A stretch of 64,000 nucleotides of DNA from Coriaria nepalensis (GCA_027186245.1 CP114483.1:29704642-29768641); one strand, 5' to 3'; counted from the first letter of the stretch, positions 1 through 12,824 are shown. Notes: generated by a model from the sequence alone, not told the origin. Translations and numbers: made by a program.

Positions 1-1514
1 TAGTCCAAAAAGATACCTATATGCATCTCTTTGAAGCATCGATGAATGCCTCACATTTCCTGTGCTGATGACAGTGAAGCTATTAATTTTATGAAACAAT
101 TATAAAAAATTAATAAATTAGGATTAGAGACATATGATTCTGAATAAGTCAATTGGCCCCACCATCAAATGTTTTGGTCAGGAGAAGTAAGTGACTAGGA
201 GTGGCTTGGAGATGACGTTGTAATTGATGCAACTCATAAATGATGCTCAAATTCATTTCCGAATTTCCGCACTGTGACTTGTCATCTTTCAAAAATAGGG
301 TGAAGTTAGAGAGGGACGGATAGAGAGCATGTGAATCAATAACCCATAGGGATAAAAAGAACTTGAAGTGAGGGGTGAGGGGTTTAGGCAACATAGACTC
401 CACTTGAATTCTAAGTGGGATCGCATGGGTTAACATAGTCTAAGATGCAACCCTAAATTTGCCCCATAAGGCTTCACTCTCTCAACCTCCCAACTCCCTC
501 ATTCTCTCTCTTGAACTTTAACCTTACCTTTGAAAGATGATGAGTAACAATAAAAAAGTTTCTGACACAAAGTCTAGCATCAATGCTTAGGTTGCATCAA
601 CGACAGCAGCATCTCCAAGTCATATCACATAATCATCATCTAATTCTGTTAACCAAGCTCTTGGATGGTGATCAATTACTGCATCCAACATTATATAAAG
701 TTGAGCCCTAATAAATTATTGTATTCTAATTTTTTCATAACACTATCAGCTTTACCACCCTTCAGCATAGGAAAAGTTTGAGGAGATCATTGATGATTCC
801 AAAGGGTAGCATAAGTCATATTTTAGACTACCATGTAACACTGTCACCCATAGGAGAGGATCCGATAGAGCCTTTATGTGTGAAAAGGTGATTAACAGAA
901 CTGTCACATCCCTCGCATCGAGAAAATATCTACTTTTGCATTCCTGAAATCACAGCACTTCCGTCAGCAGCCAATATACCGGTTGCCCAATCGCAGACTT
1001 AATAAGGTTTTAAAATTGTGTGGATAACAAAACTACCCATCAGGTGGGTCTGGATCGATTGTGACCATCGCCCACCCAAAGAAATAAAGTAATAAACAAA
1101 CAAGTTAATTTGTGTCGCAATAAAATGTCCTATGAATGGATTTATATGGCCTAAAACACTATCTAGAAGAACACAATCAAACAGTAATTTTTCTTGGCAT
1201 ATTGCAGGGTCTTATCACTATTTTCCATCTCAGTAGGCGTTCAAAACTCCAGTTTGCGGCTAAATATCCCATCTGATCCCGCACAATTCCATATGATAAT
1301 TAGAACTAAGAATCCAATCTACCCGACCATCTAAATACCGTTTTTGTCCAATTTGTTTTCTAAATTACAGTTTGTCAAAGTTTAAGTACTCAATCGCGAT
1401 CAATGGAAATGCATTTCATATGAATCTACAACGAAATCAGCATAAGAAGTAGCAAGCAAGAATTTTTCTTCTTTTTAACGAATTCACTTGAAAGTATGAA
1501 AAAAGAGGACCAAC
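1..1514 (-). other. Part of CRK intron 1, no exon recognised
   Basis: The sequence left of the donor at 1514 shows no kinase subdomain II-IV coding on the minus strand (no recognisable continuation into the helix-C region), so it is taken as part of a long first intron. An open frame of about 95 codons at 149-436 (minus) has no recognised similarity. Confidence 0.55.
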
Positions 1515-2075
1515 CTTGGCTTTGCTAATAACCTTGACAGCCACTTCCTTACCCTTAAACTCACCCTTTTTGAACCTCGCAGAGCAAGTATACCCAAAAT
1601 GCCCTCTACCCACCTCCTCTCCCACCTCCAATCTACTTGTAAACTCCTTGGAAAACCCAAATCTTCTATCCAACACAACCGCACTTTCTCCCTCCCCTTC
1701 TTCCGGTATCGTAGAAGCCCCTGTCGTTGCCGTCGATTTCTTTCCCTGACGTCGAGCTAGAAACGCTCGTATATGCTTCGCCGGAGACGGCGGAGGAAGG
1801 GGTCTCCGGAAAAACCTCCCCGGCGTTGAAGTGGCGCTCTTAGTCCCCGGCGGTGAGGGAGAGGCCCTGTTCTCTTTCTTGAAGAAGTGGGCAGGGCTGG
1901 GGCTGTAGAAAGGGAAGAAGGGGGACTGTGTGGCGGAGATGACGTCATCTTTCCGTTGAGGAGTGGGTTCTTGTTGTTCAGATATGGGGGTTTGTGTGGG
2001 GGCAGTTTGGTCAATTGGGTCCCTGGGTGAATATGGGTTTGGTCTTGGAGGTGGCCTTGAGGTACAAATCCCCAT
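1515..2075 (-). CDS. CDPK-related protein kinase (CRK), exon 1 only; gene runs off the left edge
   Basis: The first exon encodes 187 residues. It begins MGICTS, so Gly2 fits N-myristoylation and Cys4 palmitoylation, placing the kinase at a membrane, as is known for plant CRKs. A long Pro/Ser-rich variable region follows. The start of the Ser/Thr kinase domain then shows the glycine loop GRGHFG at about residues 156-161 and the VAVK motif with the ATP-binding lysine at about residue 181. The exon stops after ISKAK at a GT donor (GTTGGTCC), where CRK genes characteristically have their first intron. The remaining kinase domain and the degenerate EF-hand region are not in the window. CRKs resemble calcium-dependent kinases but have degenerate EF hands. 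The ATG at 2075 is the only start that gives the myristoylation motif. The specific CRK member cannot be named from this part. Confidence 0.92.
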
Positions 2076-2120
2076 TTAGTGTCACTCTGGTTTCTAATGG
2101 ATCAACGGCATTGTATGAAA

Positions 2121-2147
2121 GAGGGAGGGAGAGAGAGAGAGAGAGGG
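2121..2147. repeat. GA/CT microsatellite in the CRK 5' UTR
   Basis: A purine tract of GAGG and GA units. On the transcribed strand it is a CT-rich leader tract, common in plant 5' UTRs and a potential GAGA-factor (BPC) target. Confidence 0.7.
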
Positions 2148-2237
2148 GCCATGGTGGGTGAATGAGTGAATACAGTTCCTAAGTTGTGGCAGAAGAAAAG
2201 GAAGGGAAAGCAAGAATGGATTTGAGTTGCAGAGATC

Positions 2238-2245
2238 TTATATAA
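2238..2245 (-). promoter_or_regulatory. TATA box of the CRK gene
   Basis: The palindromic TTATATAA lies about 165 bp upstream of the CRK start codon. Initiation about 30 bp downstream would give a 5' UTR of roughly 130 nt that contains the CT-rich tract at 2121-2147. Confidence 0.55.
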
Positions 2246-2313
2246 GGAAGAGTTTGAGAGAGAGGGATAATACATAGTTAGTGGGGGTAAGATTTAGGTG
2301 TAAGTATTGCCGT

Positions 2314-2322
2314 CCACGTGGC
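2314..2322. promoter_or_regulatory. G-box / ABRE-type element upstream of CRK
   Basis: CCACGTGGC contains the palindromic CACGTG core with the extended ABRE form. It sits about 70 bp upstream of the TATA box. Such motifs bind bZIP and bHLH factors; an ABA or light response is an inference only. Confidence 0.5.
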
Positions 2323-2399
2323 CTAAGCATAACGATACACACTTTTTCTCTTCCTCCATTTTTCGCATTGATTTATAAATAAGTAAATAAATTGCAAAG

Positions 2400-4880
2400 G
2401 AAACTTGATTATAAATTTCTTCTACAAGGTAGGAGCGATCTCTCTCGATGCCAAGAGATTTCTTCTTTTAAGTTCGGATATCCATTTTTAGGTCCGACAT
2501 AAGTACGAGAAAGATCGAACTGCTATAATTTTTTTTTCTTTATTAGGCTTTACTATTTTGATCGTAATATTTTGATTTTTATAAAAATGAAATGATCATA
2601 TTTTTTATAAATTCAAAAGCCAATATAATATGATCGATTTGATTTTAACACGTCTCGTATTATTATCAAGTGCAATGGATGGTGTGGTGTCCGATAATAT
2701 AATATATACAGAATTTACCGTATTAGAAAAGCAATAAAAATAACAATATCTAATAACAATCAGAAAAAAAAAAAGTAAATAAAATATTAATTGTAAATAG
2801 AAATAAAATTAAAAAAAAAAATCTATAAAATCATATCATAAAGAAAAATGATCGGTTAAAAATATGTAAAATAAAATTTGTAACAGAAACATATTGCTAG
2901 AAATCTAAAAAAATAGAGAAAATAGAAAAATATAGTGACAAAAAAACAAATAAAATATAATAATTAAAAAATAAAATACGAATTATGCAAACCAACTTGA
3001 GGAACGTTAAATTTTCTGAGACTCGGTGAGAATTAAAAAGAATTCGATAATATTTGTTTCTCAAGATACCAAAGAATTGAAATAGATAGTTACAAATGAG
3101 ATTGTTACAGTGAAACCCTAAAACTCTATAGAGATTACAGTGGGACTAGAGGAAATCATTTTTGGCGTATTATACAAATGAGAAGAGAATATCAATTTAT
3201 AGGTTTTTAAGTAGAGGGTTGGCTACAAAAATAATTGGCAGAAATTAAAAGAAAATTAAGAACTAATTAAATTTGAAATTAATCCATAAGTTTCAATTCA
3301 ATTTTAAATTCACCCTTCATTAGTTTCCAATAATCTCAAATGTGAATAACAATTATCAGGAGAACTAAAACATATGTTTTTTCTTACCTCAAAATATTTT
3401 CGACCTTGTGATAGAGCTCACCATATCAAAATCTACATATGATAAACATGTATTAACTTTTAAATATTCCATTGTGAAAGTACATTGACTTTACTCGCTG
3501 ATCAGTAAACATAATATTTTTTATATTATTTTGTAGCTCATATAAATAATAGCGTACCTTACACAGAAGTTTTTCCTAATACCATTGAGTTCTCATTTTG
3601 TTATATTCGTTTTGGCATTAAACATCTCCCTAGTTTTCCAAGAGTTTGAAAAGAATTAGCCACACTTCAATTCCTCTAGAAGAAGCCATATTTCTCTCTC
3701 AAATAAGTGATTAATTAATCAGGAGTAATTTGTATTACTCTATTCGAATTTTCCAACGTTTAAGAATCATAAAAAGTATAATTTATTATTTCTCTTACAG
3801 TCATTATTATTTCATTGTAGGAATGGATAGGATGATAGCCTTCATAGTGATCCAATTATCTTTTACAACTAGGTGATCCTGTTGAACCTAGAAATTCAGA
3901 TCTCTAGTCAACTAGGTTGGATATCCATTGAATTGACATATTATTTTATGGACTTCAATCCCATTCCCCTTAATGAGTTTTCTACGAACTTTTTGTTTAA
4001 CCCTTTTGTTAGCAAATCTTCTAGTAATCATTTTCATTTTACATAATGAATAGAGATAACTCCAATAAAGAGTTGTCTTTTATACCTCAGTAGAGAAAGT
4101 AGCAAAAAATTTCTTGCAAATGTAGAATTTATAAACCAAACACCGGATAAGTTTAAGATAAAAAAATTAATGAGGGAACTGATAGGTGTGAAACACAACC
4201 ATATGGTAGAAGTAAGAGAATATATCCCTAAACTAATTTACTAAAAGGTCAAAACTTAAGAATAAAAAATCTGACATCCCTAAAAATTTCTTTGTCCATT
4301 ATGTGTTTAATTCCATTCATCCTAAGTTCAATTAGATGAAAATTGCCTATAGTGCCTAAAATAATACCTGAAATTTTAAAGACCTTACTACTAAGCGTGT
4401 GGTCGATGAATAAAAAGTTGAGAAATAAAATATTACAATTACCATTTTGTATCAAACCCTAAACTTAGTTTCTCTAATAGGCACACGTCCCATAATGGAT
4501 CAAACCATCATACTAAACAGTAGTGGATTCATGATTGTTTCAGTGTGGAGGCTGATTACCTAAAGTAAATTAGTATGTTGACTAAAAATAACTTTCACAG
4601 TATGAAAGCAAAATTTTAGCACCAAAAATTCTTGTAAGCAAGTCCATCAAAATTTAAATTTTTTATTTAACCCAAAATTTGCAAAAACTTTAAAAACATG
4701 GATTGCCCCTATAGGTCACCCCTATACACACCCACCTGGATTGCCCCCGCTTCTAAGAAGAAACATGGAGGTATATTGGATGATACTAGTCAGACTTGCA
4801 ATGTAGGTGGCCCTATGGCTGCGGATTCAGCCGTCTTTTAATAATGACTTTTAAGTATTTTTTTCTGTAATTAAAAGAAG
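2400..4880. other. AT-rich intergenic stretch, no gene seen
   Basis: Very AT-rich, with poly(A)/(T) runs and no reading frame with recognisable similarity. The right part (from roughly 4.1 kb) may include the 5' end (LTR and gag) of the copia relic that follows, but no boundary could be read. Confidence 0.5.
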
Positions 4881-5539
4881 GGTCATATGAAAGTTGAATA
4901 TAGAAGGTATTCTTCATCAGTGGAAAAGAGTAACAAGAATAAGGAATGGGGTAATTCTCTTATTCTTGTTTGCTTTGGGTCTATTTTGACTAATGTCCCT
5001 ATTAATTCTTGATGGATTGATAGTGGTTTATCGTTCATGTGACCTTGTAGGGGTTCATAAGCAGGTATAAACCTAGAGAGCATGAGTCAAAATTTAAAGG
5101 AGACAATGATGTAGAAGTGAAAGTTGAATTCATAGGAACTATTAGGTTGAATTTGGATTCTGATTTTCAACTAGTTTTGCATAATACTTTTTAAGTACGT
5201 CTTTTGGAGGAAATTTAATTTGTACTTTTGTTTTGGATAAAGTTGATTATCATCTAGTATTTTGAGAATAGTAAACTTGATTAGCTTGTAAATTCTAAAA
5301 CTTTTGGTCATTCCACTTTGATTGATGATTTGTATAAAGTACATTTTTCCTTAAATAAAAATGCATCTTTTAATGTTGAATACTCAACTTCTAAAAGACC
5401 ACTTGTCAAAGAAATGTCATATATTATTGCATAAGAATCTAGGTCATAAGCAATCAATCAAGTTATAACCCCTGTCAAAAATAAGAAGAAAGACTAGCGT
5501 TTCCTAAGCCTAATTCAACTTGAAAGTGTGTACCTAGCA

Positions 5540-6230
5540 AACTAATTAGATTTAGACTTGAATAGGTATATTATTTGTGTGATATAGATTTTTTGCGGAT
5601 ATTAGAAAATTATTATTATTATTATTTATCAATAAAGATATTTTATTTTATTATGTTTATTAAGTATATTGGAATTAATTTTTTTATTTATTTATTATAT
5701 ATCATAATAAATTTTAAGATCTTAATTTACACACTTATATTTGTGATAGAGATTATGTCAGTAGAGATACAAATTACTTAAAGCTTGAGATCCACATTCT
5801 TTTTATAGTCATAGGAATATCGAGAAGGACATTGATAATCCAAATATATTATCACATAGTTGATCTACTTAATGTCAGGATGATTGATCGCATTACTATT
5901 TATGCTAGTTGAACATCATGATAAGTATATGGGTGATTATGAAGACTAAGAATACTAAATGTGTGATCCCTATTAATGAGAATTATCTAATGACTATAGT
6001 ATATGATTCTTATACCTAAGACTACAATGGTACTTTATGTGCATGATCTTATACTTTGACATTATTCTAAGAGATATTAGTCAAGGGTTAAGAAGGGTGA
6101 AGCATTGGGTATAAGAGGTTATGCATAAAAGTTGTAAGTGATCAAGATAAAATACATCGCTCCTATATTTCAAGATAGAAACCTTATGAGTTATATTTTA
6201 ATGAGAAAAAATATCTTGACAAAGTAGTAT
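5540..6230 (+). mobile_element. LTR-like block inserted in or beside the copia relic
   Basis: Words such as TATTAATGAGAATTATCTA and GTCATAGGA..TCGA, and the order of the surrounding sequence, match the reverse complement of the copia LTRs at 21.74-22.67 and 24.15-25.11 kb. It is therefore a diverged LTR fragment in the opposite orientation to those. Its ends are not sharp. Confidence 0.5.
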
Positions 6231-6244
6231 GATATGTAAAGTGT

Positions 6245-6264
6245 TTTAGGGTTTAGGGTTTAGG
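6245..6264 (+). repeat. Short TTTAGGG (plant telomere-type) repeat
   Basis: Two full units and a partial third of TTTAGGG. This is too short to indicate a telomere; it may be chance or a telo-box-like motif within transposon debris. Confidence 0.5.
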
Positions 6265-8558
6265 ATTTATGATTTTGGTCACAATAAAAAAGATCCTCAA
6301 AAGAAATTGGGAATATATGTTGTGTATCATAATTAAATTATTGATTGTATGTATGCACACAACTGTTATTTTAATGAAATAATTGTTCAAACATTAAGGG
6401 GAGGAAATAAGCTGTTGAAAAAAATGGTTAGATCATATTAATTATCATAATATCATCTTGATCATCATGCAAAGCAATATGAACAATAAGTTAAAAAGAT
6501 GATTCATTTATTGAATACAACAAATAAAATGTCAGATACATTTACTGACCATAGAAGAGTAGCCAAATCACATATACCAACTAGCTCAAACTAATATCCC
6601 AGTTGGACAATCTATTAGATTTTAGCAAATGAATATAAGAAATGCTTGAAGTGTGGTAGACTAATCGGTTCTAAAAAAAAAAAAACTCTTGAAAGATAAA
6701 AGTATTAGATTCCCAAATTATGGAGACATATACTCGTAAAGAGACTATATACATAACCAATCATGAAACCTCATAAGAGATTTGGGTATCTGAAATTTAA
6801 AAAATGAAGAAGTTTCAATAAGTTATTTCATTTCTAAGAAAAAAATGAAACAAAATATAAATAATTGTAAACGATGTTTTTACACATAATATAGTGCGTA
6901 ACAATATGAAAGAGAGTAAGGATCTTGAAAATAAATTAGTCAAAGAATATCGACTTAGCAATATTGATCATAATATAATAACACAATTCGAGCAAAATTG
7001 AACTAAATAATAAAATGTGAGATTTTTAGGGATCTGTAGTCCAAACACTTGAATATATAAAACTAGTAAGATGCAAAAGCATGTTTTTGTGGAAAAAAAA
7101 ATATTAACTCCTAAAATAGAAATGATATGTAAATTCCAAATACATGATCTTTTTTTGGGCCAAAAAGTACATGACATTGATCAGAAGATACACATGTCTT
7201 GGGGTGGATCTAAGTACTTTATGTTATCTTATTATTCATGTGAATAGCTTGATGATGATACTTTTATCCTATTTCAAATCCATGAATCATGTAATTTAAT
7301 TTTTGAGAACTTATTCAATATGGCTACTTGTATCTCCATATGGTTAAAACAATTTGACGCATGTGGTATAATTGTGTTAATAAATAGTTTCTTATAAGAA
7401 TGAACGTATTTGACCATGTGTATTTATATAGACAAATGGACATAAATTTGTAATGGAGGATGGTGTAATACTATTGAAGTCCTGAAAAATTTTCAAAGCT
7501 AGTATATTTCTTGTAGAAAAAATTTGAGATGAGAGATCATGGGAAAATAGAGCTTTAGCTTTCCTAGGAGATTGAGTGTTTAACCAATGAGATCCATACT
7601 AATCAATCAACTTACATAGAGAAAATCTTAAAAGATTTTACACGGATAAAACATATCAATTAAGTATCATATCAATTGGTTATTTAATCACTTAATTTGA
7701 AAAAAAATAGACATTTTCGACCATGGGAAGATAACATGTCATTACTTGGTCCTAAAGTACCATATCTTGCATAATAAGTAGACTAATGTATCTTGTTAAT
7801 ATAACTAAAATGATATATTTCTACTATAGTACCATATCTTCCTAAAGTACCATATCTATGAGGAACAATTGGCCAATCTGAAACTAGTTATCTCTTCATG
7901 TAGGTAATGCTACTATATCATAAAGACCTACAAAGAAAACGTTAATTACAACTTCATCACATCATGTAAGAGTACTCAAACTCCATAAGGTAAGTCCGGA
8001 ATAGATATGATTGAGATCAATGACTTAACATATTTGAGAAATAAGTAGTTTATCTTCAAATAAAGGGACTCCAACCTATTATATGAATATAATGTCGTAT
8101 GCATAGCAGTAATTAAAGGGGGATACAAGGCATGACAAAACATATATCACCAAGATTATTTTTTATACATGATCTTGATAAATATGGTGAAATCGATGTT
8201 TAACAAATTTGATTAGACAATATGGTAAATTTATTCGTTAAAGCATTATCATTTTCAAAATATAAAAAACAATCGATAAGCATGTTTGACTGCTGTTTTT
8301 GTATTATAGTTTTGCGAAAACCATTCCATAAAAATAAGTTTAAAAAATAGTTTTCAGAGAGTAGTCTAAGATTGTTTTCTCCATTTTAAGAGAATAAATT
8401 CCATAAAATAACCAATAAAAATAATTTTCAATGACAAGTAGGGTTGGCTTTAGTGGCAAGACACCACAAAATAGGTTGATTTATCGGTTATTTGTCTGTG
8501 AGCTCACCTAGTAATAAACTCCTAAAATGTAGGTGACCTTGCTTTCATCCTCTACATT

Positions 8559-8559
<1 letters not shown>

Positions 8560-8602
<43 letters not shown>
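8560..8602. repeat. (AAT)n microsatellite
   Basis: About 14 uninterrupted TAA/AAT units. Confidence 0.95.
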
Positions 8603-8603
<1 letters not shown>

Positions 8604-9640
8604 TTTCAATAATTTAATCAACTAAACTACATCCCTATATTGTCTCTACTTTCACTTTATACTGTCTTTTATTTTTACAACGAATTTCACTAGAGTTAGT
8701 GTCACTATATTAGAACATTCATATTAATTTCTTTATAAAATTCTTTAAATTTAATTTAATTTTACACTTTAACTAATAGCTTTTTAAATAATTTCACGTT
8801 AGATTCTCTATTATATTTTTTAAATCAATTAAATATTTTAATAAATTAGTTAATGGGTGAAAAAAAAAATATTATTAAAATAAGTTTAAATATAGATAAC
8901 TTGATATGGGTATTTTTTTTATTATAAAAATTATTCATATTCAATTAAAATATAGCTAATAGAGCATTTAGCTTAACATAATGTGAATTCTCTTAAGAGT
9001 ATTAGCATCCGATTCTTTATATGATTTTCCAAATTTTTCTTAATTTTAGCTAAATCAAAACTTAACTTTACATCCGGTTCTCTATTATCTTCTTTAATTT
9101 TGGCTCTTAAAATCAAATTTTCATTGACATTTTTTGGTGTTAAAAAAAAAAAAAACTATTTTAGGTTATTAAATTTGTAAAACTAGTGTAAATGAAAGAA
9201 GTGAGATAAATAGATTAAGTAAAAATCAACTTGCAACGAAGATTTCAATTTTGGGTCCTTGCCAGTCAATGGGTAATTTGATTATATATGGGAATATTAT
9301 AATTTATAATGATTTTTTTTACCGAATATCCTTCTTGATTGTGAAAACAATGATTCTATTTCCATCTTTGGTGCTTGATTCTTACCTTGATTCTTTGTGT
9401 TGATTATACAAGTTAGCTATTCCTTGTATTATTTTCTTTCCTCCTCTAATGCTACTACGTAGTACGTACAACTTGTAAGAGTTTTGCTGTCATTTAGGCT
9501 TCAGGGTATAATTTACTCACTCTATCATCCGAATCATTTTCAGATGTATCATCCGATTCGAACTGGATTCAACTTTTTTGATCCACCCGTGTCCGACCGA
9601 AGTGGGTCGGGTCAATTGGTTTGGATAAAACCTGCTCCTC
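8603..9640. other. AT-rich intergenic stretch, no gene seen
   Basis: No reading frame with similarity and no clear repeat boundaries; poly(A)/(T) runs only. Confidence 0.5.
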
Positions 9641-9644
9641 CCTA

Positions 9645-9705
9645 GTCTGAACCACTTTCCATGGCCATCACGCTTCCATTCCGCACTCATAAATCTATGT
9701 TCCCT
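9645..9705 (-). pseudogene. Duplicated exon-2 fragment of TITAN-LIKE
   Basis: About 60 bp matches the end of TITAN-LIKE exon 2 at 11275-11333 nearly base for base over the core (ATGGCCATCACGCTTCCAT on the plus strand is shared). On the minus strand it reads AEWKRDGHGKWFR, against AGWKRDGHGKWFR in the gene. It lacks the splice donor and the rest of the coding region and lies about 1.1 kb downstream of the parent stop codon, in the same orientation, so it is a gene fragment rather than an exon. Confidence 0.8.
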
Positions 9706-10770
9706 ATTTTTACTTATGGGTTTAATTATTTATAAAATAGTTTGGATTAAAAATAATCTCAATTGGCAGTTGGGCCTATTGCTTTTGATTTTAAAAAATG
9801 ATATACACTTGATGAGGGATATTTTAGCACCAAGAGTTCAGCTCAGTACTAACCCAACGAGGATCAGTCAGTCAGACGAAGTGTGGTTGGAACCTAGCTC
9901 TGAGTATGCCTGAGGTGATCCTAACAGCTGAGGACCCCCAGCCCAGCCAGTCAACCCTCTTGAGAAGAGATCTCCTTTCGTAGAATAGAAGTTTGGACGA
10001 CCGAGGGGTGGCTCAGCTCGGCGTCCCCATCTTATGAAGAAGTCTGAACAGGCTGAGGTCTTCCCTGATGTGGTGATTGTACCTGGCTGTGATTGGGTTG
10101 ATGTAGGGGAAGTATGCAAACAAATGAAGGAAATGAGAGGATTAGGTTGGAGGATTAATGAACTAGTGTATGCTTTATCAGATGTCGTCAATCAATTGGA
10201 GACTTCCACATTCAACTAGTATGAGCAGAACAAATCCATGGTCAAGTCTTGCTGAAAGTTCTCTAGGACCAGTCTCCGAACAGTCCAAATATTCAAATGT
10301 AACCTGTTTTGTATCAGCTATGCACGTCTAAGAGATTTGAAACATATAGGCATTTAAGACAAAAATAATGACTAGAAAAAAGGCTTTGTCCTTGCTCCAT
10401 AAAGCCTCGAGGAATCTGGCTATCTATCATATAACTTCTCACAACTAAGAGTTTCATAGAAATGAGCGAGACCCAATCTTACCAAAACTCTCATGTATTA
10501 AAGAACATGGAGTTTGATTATATTTCTACATATTATCAATCGTCTACCATAAATTTTCCATTTCACAGTTGAATCTTCTTCCAACCCTATTTAGCACCAA
10601 AACGTTCTTTCTTTTTATCCTTATAAAACTTATGTTCTCTACTAACACACTACGTAGTACATTCTCATTTCTATCCATAGTCACTACTCCAGAGAGAGAG
10701 AGAGAGGGCAATGAGTTTTGCTTACTGCAGCTTTCCTCCTGATAGTGTCGAGAAGATCCTTGACTTTTTC
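9706..10770. other. Region downstream of TITAN-LIKE
   Basis: Holds a small open frame on the plus strand (10034-10219, 61 codons) of unknown similarity, a short GA tract at about 10690, and the presumed 3' UTR of TITAN-LIKE. A stretch around 10.57-10.61 kb resembles part of TITAN-LIKE intron 1 (near 11.97-12.02 kb), which hints that the exon fragment at 9.65 kb belongs to a larger decayed duplication. Confidence 0.4.
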
Positions 10771-10771
10771 A

Positions 10772-12381
10772 TCATCCGAGGCAAACATTTGGATCTTCTT
10801 CATCAGAGTCGAACTCAACCTGCAAGAACATAAAAGGGATGAAAATGGCTGCTTCAGATAAACATATATAAAGGGATCTACTTTCCACAAATTATAGAAA
10901 CTGTCTTAAGATTTGAATTACTAAAATTTAATTTTTATCAACTTAAGAACCTATAAAATTATATTCCAATGACAAGAATAATTAGACAATTTTCAAGCAC
11001 ATCTTAATTGAGACAAAATGCTTTTAAAAAAAATCAAATTTGGAGTTTTCATGTTATAGTCAAACTATTTGATTAATGAGATAAAGAAAAATAAAGATTC
11101 ATCACTTCAAAAAGTATGAATTTATGATGTTTTAAGTGCAAGCCATGCCATTCTTCTTTTTCTTCCAGTCAGTATCCGACAGATATCTTTTCTCTAAGAG
11201 AGAACTCCTACAGCTAAAATTCAGGGAAGAAATAAAGATGCAAAAGAGAGAAAAAGAAAACTCACATTTTCATCTCTGAACCATTTCCCATGGCCATCAC
11301 GCTTCCATCCTGCAGCTGTAAATTTAAGTTTTCTCTCTCTTTCCTCTTGAAAATTGAAAAATTCCTCTACAGTTGACCCATCACCTCCTTTTATCACAGG
11401 TAATGACATATTTTTGCCCAAGGTTGGAGCATAATTCGCAATGTGATCAGTGTTTAAGCTCTCATGTTGGCTTTCCTTTTTGGTTACTTGCAAAACGGGT
11501 CGACTTGAAATCAACTCAGAAGTGACCTTTCGTGTTTGTTCAATCAATGGTTTCCCAACAGGCTTAAACTTTTGGTTGGTGGTTTTGGATTTCTCAGTGA
11601 AAGTAGAAGAACCTAATAATGTTATTCTTTTATTTATCTCATTTTGCTTCTTCAATTCTTTTTCCTTAAGCCTGGACTCTGAATTACAGTGGCTTGATCC
11701 CTTCATATGCATCTGCAATTTCAATATTAATTCTAAAATGAATTTCCCGTACACATATTTCGAACCAGTAATCGCTCTCTCCTACATCATAGTATCTATA
11801 AACACAAACTAAAAGATCCAATGAGCATTCAGGCTAATCACAACTAAAAGCTTTATAGGTAGAGAGAGACCTGAAATTAGATAAACATTGGTGTTCCTTA
11901 CCTCCACCTCTAACAAATCTTACTTGATAACTTCTCTATATTGTCGATCCCATAAAATAACTTTTCGATTTTATATAGTTCAATCTTATCACATCTTATT
12001 TAGCACCACTATCCTTCTTGTACCCTAATTTTTTTATGTCTTCTGGTTCAGAAGCACTAATTCAGAAATCAAAAGAATTGAAAACGAAATATAAAAAAAA
12101 TGAGCGATGAAGACGAGTTTTTTCTTTTTTTTTTGGAAAGTAAGATTATATTAAAGAAAAAAGAGGGCTGAAAAAGCCACAAGGAGTATGAGAGTTATAC
12201 TTACAGAAAGCATGAGAGGAGTATCAAGGATGGGATTGTTAGGGCAAACAAGGCAGATGTATTTTCCGCTGTGAAGTTTCCGATAAGAAGATCCATGGAT
12301 GCCTTCGATTAGAATGTCGTCCAATTTCCTCTTCCTGTATTGCGACTCTCTTGCCCAGCTATCTCCTCCATAGACGCTCAT
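10772..12381 (-). CDS. TTL: TITAN-LIKE, plant SCNM1 homologue (zinc-finger, minor-spliceosome-type factor)
   Basis: Three phase-0 exons, 12205-12381, 11266-11712 and 10772-10819, give 223 residues, close to human SCNM1 (about 230). Exon 1 has a basic N-terminal segment (QYRKRKLDD, about residues 15-23) and the first half of a U1-type zinc finger, C43-x2-C46. Exon 2 supplies the finger's histidines H61 and H67, then a variable charged linker, and ends with the family signature GWKRDGHGKWFRDEN. Exon 3 adds the conserved acidic tail VEFDSDEEDPN. Human SCNM1 is a component of the minor (U12) spliceosome; the Arabidopsis protein TITAN-LIKE is needed for endosperm and embryo development. A nuclear splicing role is inferred by homology. 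Donors are GTAAGT and GTGAGT and both acceptors end GCAG, so this gene's own introns are U2-type. The start chosen is the ATG giving the conserved MSVYGGDSW opening. Confidence 0.93.
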
Positions 12382-12824
12382 CTTTTCACATCTTTCATCC
12401 CTTTTCGAACCCTTTAACTCTCCCCTTATTCTTCTTCACAGAGAGGTCCGAATGTGGTTGAAGGTGGAAACAACAGACTTGCAGTTTTTTTTTTCCAGTC
12501 CCCGAGCTCTCATAACTGTTTTAATTAGATAAACTGGGACAGAACGAACCAAAAAAAGGATTAAAGCAAACAACAAGGCCAAGAAAGAGAACAACAATAA
12601 TAATAAAAAAAGCAAGAACATAACTCAAAGGGGCCAAAAATAAGGAGACCTATACAACGGAATCCCAGAAGGGTAAAAATAATAAGACCACAACTCATGA
12701 GAAGACTTCGACAGCGACAAGATTTTGATACGATGGAAAACTTAATACCTTTAAGAAGAATAACCGGCAGAGAAGAAAATTTATTATGGATACGGTTGTT
12801 TTCCTTTCAGATGAAATAAATAAA

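Larger units (their letters stand above)
4880..8290 (+). mobile_element. Degraded Ty1-copia retrotransposon, plus strand
   Basis: Frame-shifted translation shows copia polyprotein pieces in canonical order. Around 4.98-5.02 kb is the protease-proximal WIDSG-like motif. At 5.10-5.45 kb is the GAG-prepeptidase region (IGTIRLNLDS, HSTLIDDLYK, SKRPLVKEMSY). At 6.64 kb is the integrase-RT linker resembling CLKxGRxIGSKxKN. At 7.3-7.7 kb are RT remnants, including INQSTYIEKILKDF. At 7.74 kb comes LGPKVPYLA. At 7.88-8.27 kb is RNase H with a CIAxIKGGY-like and KHISPKFF-like segment. Every segment carries stops and frameshifts, so it is inactive. An unrelated LTR-like block (about 5.54-6.23 kb) interrupts it. 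No LTR pair or target-site duplication could be read, so the outer limits are approximate. The same subfamily recurs at 46.5-47.7 kb. Confidence 0.8.

Noticed and set aside
149..436. Exon 2 of the CRK gene
   Set aside because: The translation has no kinase subdomain motifs and no matching splice sites; treated as intron.
6245..6264. Interstitial telomere (TTTAGGG repeats)
   Set aside because: Fewer than three units and inside transposon debris; too short to claim a telomere-derived site.
10034..10219. Small plus-strand gene of 61 codons
   Set aside because: Open frame has no recognised similarity, no supported splice partner and overlaps an equally long frame on the other strand.
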